5,153 nt of DNA from an uncultured Clostridium sp. Its GTDB lineage: Bacteria > Bacillota > Clostridia > TANB77 > CAG-508. Position 1 is the first letter of the stretch. Every line of letters begins with the position of its first letter. This document shows positions 1 through 4,925 of the stretch, one piece after another. Both the position numbers and the translations under genes were made by a program. The stretch is taken from contig CAMSQT010000097.1 in NCBI GenBank assembly GCA_947062645.1, positions 1 to 5,153 of the forward strand. Reading direction: 5' to 3'. Below the pieces are notes generated by a model. The model was not told where the DNA came from. It made no database searches and saw nothing but the letters and a program-made list of their open reading frames with translations.

Positions 1-46
1 TACACTCGATCCAACACTCTTTCCCTACACGACGCTCTTCCGATCT
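1..46 (+). other. Illumina adapter left on contig end (not genomic)
   Basis: Positions 14-46 match the 33-base Illumina TruSeq read-1 adapter, from ACACTCTTTCCC to GCTCTTCCGATCT. Positions 1-5 (TACAC) match the end of the P5 flow-cell sequence, and positions 6-13 (TCGATCCA) sit exactly where an 8-base i5 index belongs. The genomic insert therefore starts at 47, where an open reading frame begins at once. This is technical sequence recognised from general knowledge and should be trimmed. It also shows that the contig was not vector-screened. Confidence 0.97.
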
Positions 47-1279
47 TACCTATTTTTTGTAACATTAGCAACTTCTGGATTAAGCTTAGCAGTAACTAAT
101 ATTGTAGCAGAGCAATTTGCAAAAAAGAACTTTTTAGATGGCTTAAAGGCAGTTAAAAGTTGCCTTTTGTTTGGTTGCCTTTTAGGACTAGGAAGTAGTT
201 TTTTGGTTTTGTTATTTTCTAATGTACTTGTTAGTGGCTGTCTTAAATCGATGGTCAGTGTATTTCCTCTTTATTTGATTGCTTTGGGACTACCTTTTAT
301 TGCCATTTCTAGTGTGTTAAATGGCTATTTTTCTGCAGTAAGAAAAGGTTATAAAAGTGCTTTTTGCCAAAGCTTTGAATTAGTAATTAAAATGATAGTA
401 AGCATCCTACTTCTTAATTTTCAGGAAAATGAAACAGTAGAAAGTGTTTGTGTTAGCTTGATTTTAGCAGATGTAATTGCTGAAATTTGTTCTTTTGTCT
501 TATTATTTGTTCTATATCAAAAAGATAAGCTTTCTTTTTGTATCCGAGTGGTTAATACGATTACTTTTAAAAGAAAAATTTTAGAAATAACATTGCCAGT
601 TTCTATTACTTCATATATTCGCTCAGGCTTATCTACTTTAAAGCAATTTCTTATTCCTAATCGCTTAGTTTTATTTGGTTTGCCTTATAGTTTAGCACTA
701 GCTGAATATGGAAAAATTAATGGAATGACTATGGCAGTTTTGTTATTTCCTAATGTGTTTATTACTTCTTTTAGTAATTTACTCATCCCAGAGTTTTCGT
801 CTTTACTTGCTAACCAATATAAAAAGAGAATATTAGATATTTGCCAAAAAGTATTTTGGGTTACTTCTATATTCTCTATTTGTATTTCTATTATCTTCTT
901 TTTGTTTGCTAACAATATTAGCCTTATGGCATTTCATAATTTGTCTTGTGCAAAATACATCAAAATTCTTTCTTGGCTTATTTTGTTTATGTATCCAGAT
1001 ACTATCTTAGATAGCATACTAAAAGGACTAAATAAGCAATTTCAGGTGATGGTTTGTAATATTTTGGACTTGATTTTGACAATTGTTGTTTTGTATTTTT
1101 TACTTCCTTCTTTTGGTCTTGGTGGTTATCTTTTTGCCATTATGATTAGTGAAGTGTTTAATTTTTGTGTTAGCTTTTTTTGCTTTCGTCGTGCTACTGG
1201 TTTTAAGATGCCAGCTTTTTTGCTTTGCTTTTATTTAGCTTTTGTGATTTTGACAGTCTACCAGTTATCTATTTTCTAA
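47..1279 (+). CDS. spoVB: SpoVB-like polysaccharide/lipid flippase, 5'-truncated
   Basis: This is an integral membrane transporter of the MOP/MATE superfamily (SpoVB, MurJ and Wzx relatives). Such proteins flip lipid-linked cell-wall or spore-cortex precursors across the membrane. The frame is open from the first genomic base, giving 410 visible residues; roughly 40 N-terminal residues are lost at the contig edge. A TTG at 167 could start a shorter ORF, but the upstream residues (1-40) belong to the family, including a TSGLSLAVTNIVAEQ-type segment typical of SpoVB. About ten or more hydrophobic helices follow. Around residues 187-234 are SGLSTLKQFLIP and YGKINGMTMAVLLFP, which resemble the SpoVB signature. 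The gene contains no CGG codon and no frame break; its arginines use AGA, CGA, CGC and CGT. Its last 15 bases overlap the convergent kinase-like gene. SpoVB paralogues are common, so the family is firmer than the sporulation role. Confidence 0.8.
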   Translation, partial: YLFFVTLATSGLSLAVTNIVAEQFAKKNFLDGLKAVKSCLLFGCLLGLGSSFLVLLFSNVLVSGCLKSMVSVFPLYLIALGLPFIAISSVLNGYFSAVRKGYKSAFCQSFELVIKMIVSILLLNFQENETVESVCVSLILADVIAEICSFVLLFVLYQKDKLSFCIRVVNTITFKRKILEITLPVSITSYIRSGLSTLKQFLIPNRLVLFGLPYSLALAEYGKINGMTMAVLLFPNVFITSFSNLLIPEFSSLLANQYKKRILDICQKVFWVTSIFSICISIIFFLFANNISLMAFHNLSCAKYIKILSWLILFMYPDTILDSILKGLNKQFQVMVCNILDLILTIVVLYFLLPSFGLGGYLFAIMISEVFNFCVSFFCFRRATGFKMPAFLLCFYLAFVILTVYQLSIF

Positions 1280-1715
1280 ACTAGTACTTTGCTCTTGTTC
1301 TTTATCTAATAAAGAGTAAGCTTCTTTTACTTCTTGCATTCTATAATTAAAAAAATTAATGTACCTTTCACAATAAACTTTTGGAATCTCAATATTTGTT
1401 TCTTCTCTTGCATTTGTAATAGCTCGAGTTATATCAAAACTTTTAATTATTTCTCCGTATATATTGTTTAAACCAAGGTTCTTTTCCAAAATCTTTTATA
1501 AAACTTGTAAGACTAAAACCTCCATCTTTGCATACTCTTTGTATTTTTCTTTTTTTAGCAATATCACAACTACAATCTAAATCATAAACAGGGGCCATTT
1601 TAACGAAATGTTCTTTATTGTTTCCTAAGATTGACCAGTTACCATTATGTTCGTCTAATTGTTTGATAAATTTGTTGAAAAAGGATTGTTTGATAAAGTC
1701 CTTTTTAAAATACAT
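1265..1715 (-). CDS. HipA-like/atypical kinase-fold protein, C-lobe only, read through one CGG frameshift
   Basis: The ATG at 1715-1713 has an AGAGGT ribosome binding site eight bases upstream and an in-frame stop just before it. The first frame gives 86 residues up to the CGG codon at 1457-1455, then stops three codons later. Skipping the C continues for 63 codons to TAA at 1265, giving a 149-residue product. Residues 20-26 (LDEHNGN) resemble a kinase catalytic loop (Asp21, Asn26), and residues 41-48 (APVYDLDC) resemble the metal-binding Asp motif of HipA-type kinases (Asp45). The ATP-binding N-lobe that should precede these is absent, so catalysis is doubtful. The protein is either a truncated relic or a small regulatory derivative. 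The end overlaps the flippase gene by 15 bp. A permease remnant ends 37 bases upstream on the same strand. The kinase-fold call rests on two short motifs and their spacing. Confidence 0.5.
1294..1324 (+). terminator. possible weak terminator after flippase gene
   Basis: An imperfect hairpin begins 15 bases after the flippase stop. Arms 1294-1305 and 1309-1320 pair at 10 of 12 positions around a 3-base loop, followed by a pyrimidine-rich but not pure U tail. It lies inside the opposing kinase-like coding region, so it may be coincidence. Confidence 0.25.
1455..1457 (-). other. in-frame CGG with +1 frame change (kinase-like gene)
   Basis: Codon 87 of the kinase-like gene reads ATA CGG AGA. The zero frame stops after three more codons. 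Dropping the C gives ATA GGA GAA ATA and continues for 63 codons. Confidence 0.75.
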
Positions 1716-1752
1716 CTTTTTTTACCTCTATTTTATATTTTTTAATAACAAA

Positions 1753-1896
1753 TTACGTCCCTATGCTTCTATATTTAGTTAAAGCAAAATTCCAAAATTT
1801 AATAGCAATAAACCATAAAACAATTAGCATATAACTTGTTATTCCTAGACCTATAACAACATCTCCTACTTTATAAATAATATATCTTCTCCTAAT
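1753..1896 (-). pseudogene. C-terminal remnant resembling an ABC-2 type permease
   Basis: On the minus strand an open stretch of about 47 codons ends at TAA 1755-1753 and has no plausible start; the only ATG is internal. It encodes a hydrophobic helix followed by WNFALTKYRSIGT, reminiscent of the end of ABC-2 family permeases (COG4587/COG3694), which close with a Trp-rich helix and a KKYSSxG-type tail. In another frame just upstream, FLGFYGKLGEDILFIK looks like a continuation separated by a frame change with no CGG, so this break differs from the seven others. The SOD terminator overlaps the upstream part. I read it as a decayed gene end; assignment is tentative. The rest of the 1716-1941 gap shows no other coding or RNA feature. 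Confidence 0.35.
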
Positions 1897-1911
1897 TTAC
1901 CATAAAACCCC

Positions 1912-1943
1912 AAAAAAGACAATATCCCAAAATAGATATTGTC
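1912..1943 (-). terminator. Rho-independent terminator of the superoxide dismutase gene
   Basis: A perfect 9-bp stem, GACAATATC (1943-1935) with GATATTGTC (1926-1918), and an 8-base loop is followed by six U residues (1917-1912) on the minus strand. The stem begins within the SOD stop codon. Confidence 0.85.
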
Positions 1944-2536
1944 AGTTCATAATTTTAGAAAAACGTTTATTTACCTCATTCCAATTAACAATATTCCAAA
2001 AAGCCAAAATATAATCTGGTCTTTTCGTTTTATATTGAAGATAATAAGAATGCTCCCACATATCCAAAACCAGAAGCGGTTCACATCCCCATAAAGTAAG
2101 ATTTTGATGCTTTTCGCATTGTAAAATTTCAAGCCTATGCCACTTAGGAACCCAAACTAATAAACACCAACCGTGAAGCCTCTACCATTTTACTTGCTTC
2201 ATTAAATTGATTTTTAAAACCATCAAAACTACCAAAATCTTTTATTATTTGATTCATTAAATTAAGATTTGGTTCTGTTGGGACAGCAGGCCCCATATTT
2301 TCAAAAAACAATTCATGTAAAATTGCTCCTGAACCAAAAAAACTTAAATTCTTTTCATAACATTTTATGTTTGTAAAATCATTATTTTTTCTTGCCAAAG
2401 CTAATTTCTCTTCTGTTTGATTGGTGTTATCTACATATCCTTTATACAATACATTATAATGTAATTCCAATGTTTCTTTTGAATAATATGGCTCTAATGC
2501 ATTTAACGGATATGGTAAATCTATCATTTTTAACAT
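1942..2536 (-). CDS. sod: Fe/Mn-family superoxide dismutase, read through one CGG frameshift
   Basis: The enzyme converts superoxide to hydrogen peroxide and oxygen in the cytoplasm. I chose the ATG at 2536 because AGGAGG lies six bases upstream and MLKMIDLPYPLNALEPYYS matches the family N-terminus; the longer frame from 2584 has no ribosome binding site. The first 121 codons hold ligands His26 (ELHYN) and His74 (ILHELFF), then reach CGG at 2173-2171. The zero frame stops nine codons later. Dropping the C gives GWCLLVW and a normal C-terminal domain with Asp158 and His162 in LDMWEHSYY. The total is 197 residues, the usual family length. Gly70 lies four residues before His74, and a KHQN segment is present, so the second-sphere gating residue may be His143 rather than Gln; metal preference cannot be decided. 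The gene is divergent from the 2666 gene, with a dyad between them. Confidence 0.9.
2171..2173 (-). other. in-frame CGG with +1 frame change (SOD)
   Basis: The gene reads GCT TCA CGG TTG. Skipping the C gives A S G W C L L V W, matching the conserved ASGW segment of Fe/Mn SODs. The shift lies before two of the four metal ligands, so without it no active enzyme would form. Confidence 0.88.
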
Positions 2537-2573
2537 AACAAACCTCCTCTTGTTATATATATCCATATTTTTC

Positions 2574-2609
2574 AAAAATATCACATTGTCATGAAATTGT
2601 AATATTTTT
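2574..2609. promoter_or_regulatory. 36-bp imperfect dyad, candidate shared operator
   Basis: The dyad is centred on TCATGA between the divergent SOD and 2666 genes. Outer arms AAAAATAT (2574-2581) and ATATTTTT (2602-2609) are perfectly inverted. In the inner 20 bases 14 positions are also symmetric, giving 30 of 36 overall. It lies just upstream of, or overlaps, the -35 area of the rightward promoter and sits within about 75 bp of the SOD start. A stress-responsive repressor site is a reasonable guess, but no known Fur or PerR consensus is clear. Confidence 0.45.
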
Positions 2610-2622
2610 TATAGTATTTTTT

Positions 2623-2631
2623 TGGTATAAT
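2623..2631 (+). promoter_or_regulatory. extended -10 promoter for the 2666 gene
   Basis: TGG-TATAAT is an extended -10 (TGN plus a perfect TATAAT at 2626-2631) with a poor, T-rich -35 region about 17 bp upstream. The expected transcript start is near 2638, followed by AGGAGG at 2655-2660 and ATG at 2666. Confidence 0.7.
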
Positions 2632-2665
2632 AAAGATAACAAAAGAAAAAATTTAGGAGGCTATT

Positions 2666-3638
2666 ATGCTTTTTTATCATTTTGATTTATTAGATAATTT
2701 TATAAAAAGTGGTATGATAAGTAATCTAAAACAAGAAAAAGAAAATATAAAACAACTTACCAATCTATATCATAATAAAAAAATGAATCTTTTGTCCATT
2801 ACAACCAATATGATTAGTATGGCTAATGGTTTGAATAAAAATAAATTAGAAGCTTTTTATGATACTGTTTCTTTGTTAAAAAAATCGTTCGAAAGTCTGG
2901 AGGATGTTCAAACACTTACTAGCAAATTAGAAGAACTTTTGATTGAAACCATTTCTTTACATGATAAAAGCCTTGAAAATAATTGGAATGAAATCAAAGC
3001 TAATTTAGTAGAATACAATAAACAACGTGACGAATTAACAGGTAAAATACTAGCCTTTGAAGAGCTTAATACTTCTATCTTAAATTCTGCTATTTCGTTA
3101 TCCTTAATGGCAACTTCACGGAAAAAAAATTAGAAAACAAACCATGCCAACTCCAGAACTAGTAAAAACTAGTCCATCAAAAACAGATGCTAATCTTGAA
3201 TATCAAGATAATAATTCTTTGGTTATTACAGAAAAAGAGCAAAAAGCTTATTTACCCTTTTTCTACGCTACAGTAAAAGAGATTTTTGAAACTTCTGATG
3301 GTTCTTATCAAACTATGCAAGATGTGATTCAAGATTTATATATTTTACCTTTAGAACGATTTAAAAATTCAAGCTTTTCACGTTTTAAAGAAGCTTTTAA
3401 TTTAGTACGAAATAAAGAAAAAGGCTCTATTTCAAAAGCATTAGATTTAGGTCTAGAGCTTATGTTTAAACATAATTTAAATCCTATTGTGATTGCTGCT
3501 TGTAGAAATTTAGATGAGTTAGATATTTATTTAGATTGCTTAGAACAAGGGCAATTACAAGATTTTAACTGTTTTACCATAAAATTTGAAGTGATGCCAC
3601 AAGTATCAAAAAATGAAAGAAATGCCTTTTTATATTAA
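2666..3638 (+). CDS. unrecognised two-part protein of 323 residues, read through one CGG frameshift
   Basis: I do not recognise this family. The ATG at 2666 follows AGGAGG with a 5-base gap and an extended -10 promoter. Residues 1-151 are mostly polar and amphipathic helix, probably coiled coil, with no signal peptide or membrane segment. Codon 152 is CGG (3119-3121), and the zero frame ends four codons later at TAG. Dropping the C continues through GKKIRKQTMPTPELV into a Pro/Ser/Thr/Lys linker and then a compact region, about residues 190-300, containing EKEQKAYLPFFY, RFKEAFNLV and CRNLDELDIYLDCLE. An internal ATG at 3144 could begin a separate 164-residue ORF, but it has no ribosome binding site. 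The first frame also ends only just upstream of it, which favours one protein. A terminator follows, then the sortase gene on the same strand. The function is unknown and the product appears cytoplasmic. Confidence 0.65.
3119..3121 (+). other. in-frame CGG with +1 frame change (2666 gene)
   Basis: The gene reads ACT TCA CGG AAA AAA AAT TAG. Skipping the C gives TCA GGA AAA AAA ATT AGA and joins the two open frames. An A8 run follows directly and could alternatively have slipped by one base, but the CGG rule explains this site without a special case. Confidence 0.65.
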
Positions 3639-3651
3639 GGTATTTTTTTTT
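3620..3651 (+). terminator. Rho-independent terminator after the 2666 gene
   Basis: A 9-bp stem (3620-3628 with 3637-3645, one G-U pair) has an 8-base loop and is followed by a run of U residues to 3651. The gene's TAA lies at the loop and right-arm junction. Confidence 0.75.
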
Positions 3652-3676
3652 GTAATTTGTACAAACTAATTTTATT

Positions 3677-4313
3677 ATGAATCAAATTTTAAGTACAAAA
3701 TTAGATAAAACATCTTCTAAAATACCTCAAACACGACATTGGTTTCAGTTCCAATTTAGTTTTTCAGTTTTTATTATGTTAGTATTAATCTCAGGTGGCG
3801 TGTTTTATTTTTATCGTTTACAAAGAGAAGAAAAATTTTCTACTCAGCTTATTTCTAATTATAATATTTCTAGACTTTATAATAATCAAAATAACATAGC
3901 GGTAGCTGATAATGAAAATGGATTATTTCGGTATTATCCAAATTCCTAAGATTGATTTGTATTATCCTGTTTTTTCACATTTGTCTGAAGAGTTATTAAA
4001 AACTTCTCCTTGTAAATTTTATGGAAATACGCCAGATACAAATGGAAATATTTGCATTGCAGGTCACAATTATGATAATTCTTTGTTTTTTAGTAAAATT
4101 TCTACCTTAAATAATAATGACGAAATTTTTATTTTTGCTCAAAATGGCAAGCAATATATTTATATGGTATATGAAAAATATGAGGTAACACCAAATGATT
4201 TGTCCCCTATTTTAAATTACCCAAAAAATGAAAAGCTTTTAACTTTAGTTACTTGTAATAATTTTAATTCAAATCGTATTATTTTAAGGGCAAAACAAAA
4301 GAACTTTCAGTAA
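3677..4313 (+). CDS. sortase (probably class D-like), read through one CGG frameshift
   Basis: This membrane-anchored cysteine transpeptidase cleaves LPXTG motifs and links proteins to the cell wall. The product is 211 residues. Residues 28-47 form the N-terminal membrane anchor. The first frame reaches CGG at codon 85 (3929-3931) and stops six codons later. Dropping the C gives LFGIIQIPKIDLYYPVF, the classic first sortase strand. The catalytic residues follow: His130 in AGHNY, Cys193 in TLVTC and Arg200 in NRIILRA. All three lie after the shift. The ATG at 3677 has no Shine-Dalgarno sequence and no clear promoter, only a T-rich leader after the preceding terminator, so the start is less certain, although a stop at 3653 limits alternatives. 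The convergent neighbour is an LPKTG protein, its likely substrate. Class assignment rests on the short length and TC-to-Arg spacing only. Confidence 0.88.
3929..3931 (+). other. in-frame CGG with +1 frame change (sortase)
   Basis: The gene reads TTA TTT CGG TAT. Skipping the C gives TTA TTT GGT ATT ATC CAA ATT CCT, the sortase FGIIQIP strand. A CGG at 3900-3902 in the same gene is out of phase (GCG GTA) and is read normally. Confidence 0.85.
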
Positions 4314-4326
4314 TTGAAAGCTCTTT
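4298..4326. terminator. bidirectional terminator between sortase and LPKTG gene
   Basis: A 12-bp stem (4298-4309 with 4315-4326, one mismatch) has a 5-base loop that contains the sortase stop codon. It is flanked by A-rich sequence on the left and T-rich sequence on the right, so it can terminate both convergent genes. Confidence 0.75.
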
Positions 4327-4332
4327 TAATAT

Positions 4333-4698
4333 TTATATATTTTTGTAATCTTTTATTTTCTTATAAGCATATACTGCTGAAATACCAAATACTACAATTA
4401 ATACGGCTACTGGAATAGATTGTGATACACCAGTTTTTGGTAAGTTAGTGTTGTTGTAAATGCTAGAATTGTTGGTATTGTTTGCTTTATTAGTGTTGTT
4501 TGTGTTGGTATTGGTGTTATTTGTATTTGTGTTATTTGAATTAGTATTAGTGTTGTTGTCTAATGTTAATTCAATTTCGTCTTCATCTTCTTCGTCGTCA
4601 TCCTCTGCTGCTAATACTGCTGTGTTAAACATCATTACCATTGCCATTGTAACAATTAATAAAACTGAAAATAATTTGATTAGATTTGATTTTTTCAT
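4333..4698 (-). CDS. LPXTG-anchored Asn/Thr-rich surface protein
   Basis: This is a small cell-wall-anchored protein of 121 residues. Residues 1-31 are a typical signal peptide: a basic start, a hydrophobic core and cleavage near VLAA. Residues 32-43 are almost entirely Asp/Glu. Residues 48-85 are a low-complexity Asn/Thr stretch that probably acts as a flexible stalk. LPKTG at residues 86-90 is the sorting motif, followed by a hydrophobic helix (about 95-112) and a Lys-rich tail. No folded domain is visible between the signal and the anchor, so it may be a spacer or surface-charge protein. The ATG at 4698 has AGGAG about eight bases upstream. The gene has no CGG codon and no frame break. It is convergent with the sortase, which probably anchors it. 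Confidence 0.9.
   Translation of the reverse strand: MKKSNLIKLFSVLLIVTMAMVMMFNTAVLAAEDDDEEDEDEIELTLDNNTNTNSNNTNTNNTNTNTNNTNKANNTNNSSIYNNTNLPKTGVSQSIPVAVLIVVFGISAVYAYKKIKDYKNI
4444..4557 (-). repeat. Asn/Thr low-complexity coding repeat
   Basis: AAT/AAC and ACT/ACA/ACC codons alternate irregularly in NT and NNT units across about 38 codons. Codon choice varies between units, so selection probably acts on the protein composition, though slippage in copy number is possible. Confidence 0.8.
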
Positions 4699-4754
4699 TT
4701 TTCATTCTCCTTTTCTTTTTATACATTTTTTATTAGTATTCTTTCAATTGCTCT

Positions 4755-4783
4755 AAATTATACCAAAAATTTTTGTATAATTT
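4755..4783. promoter_or_regulatory. palindromic -10 region upstream of the LPKTG gene
   Basis: A near-perfect 29-bp dyad, AAATTATAC and GTATAATTT around AAAAATTTTT, differs by one extra C at 4763-4764. It creates a TATAAT on each strand: 4762-4757 on minus (with an extended TGG in front) and 4776-4781 on plus. The minus copy can serve the LPKTG gene about 60 bp away. The plus copy has no downstream plus-strand gene. It could be an operator over the promoter, or a hairpin in a longer leader. Confidence 0.5.
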
Positions 4784-4838
4784 AAGAAACTTTTTACAAA
4801 AAATATATAAATACTAATTCTTTTGTTTTTCAATTATT

Positions 4839-4867
4839 ATTTTATACTTAAAAACGATATAAGTCAA
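4839..4867 (-). promoter_or_regulatory. SigA-type promoter reading toward the LPKTG gene
   Basis: On the minus strand TTGACT (4867-4862) and TAAAAT (4844-4839) are separated by 17 bp, each one base from consensus. The start would be near 4832, giving a leader of about 135 bases that contains the 4755-4783 dyad. Confidence 0.6.
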
Positions 4868-4889
4868 TACTTTTTTCTATTTTTTTTAA

Positions 4890-4925
4890 TTACATTTCAA
4901 TTACAAGATTATTACATTTTTTACA
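4890..4925. repeat. four TTACA motifs at near-helical spacing
   Basis: TTACA begins at 4891, 4901, 4912 and 4921, about one helical turn apart, between the YchF stop and the promoter at 4839-4867. The first two are a longer direct repeat, AATTACA. They could be activator or UP-like sites, or chance in AT-rich DNA. The rest of the 4699-4920 gap holds only the promoter elements listed. No terminator for YchF is visible. Confidence 0.3.

Noticed and set aside
544..546. CCG in the flippase gene (CGG on the opposite strand)
   Set aside because: It is antisense to the coding strand and the frame reads through as ATC CGA without a break, so bare CGG in DNA does not mark an insertion.
685..915. Minus-strand ORF inside the flippase gene
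   Set aside because: It lies wholly antisense to a well-supported membrane protein gene, and its product resembles no family I recognise.
3122..3129. A8 run as the cause of the frame break in the 2666 gene
   Set aside because: Loss of one A would also join the frames, but the same reading is obtained from the adjacent CGG, which is the signal at all six other sites, where no such run exists.
3144..3638. Independent gene starting at ATG 3144
   Set aside because: It has no ribosome binding site, starts just after an unrelated-looking stop, and is joined in frame to the preceding gene by the CGG reading.
3900..3902. CGG in the sortase gene as another shift site
   Set aside because: It spans two codons (GCG GTA) in the frame running from the start to the real shift, so it is not a CGG codon. 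It serves as a negative control.
3923..3924. Extra T in the sortase gene as the cause of the frame break
   Set aside because: Removing a T gives NGYFGII rather than NGLFGII, so it also restores the frame, but the CGG five bases on gives an equally good reading and fits the general rule.
4444..4557. CRISPR-like or minisatellite array
   Set aside because: The units are 6-9 bases, irregular and without spacers; they encode the Asn/Thr stalk.
4460..4756. Plus-strand ORF opposite the LPKTG gene
   Set aside because: Its Leu/Val and poly-Ser composition is the antisense shadow of the Asn/Thr and Asp/Glu codons of the LPKTG protein.
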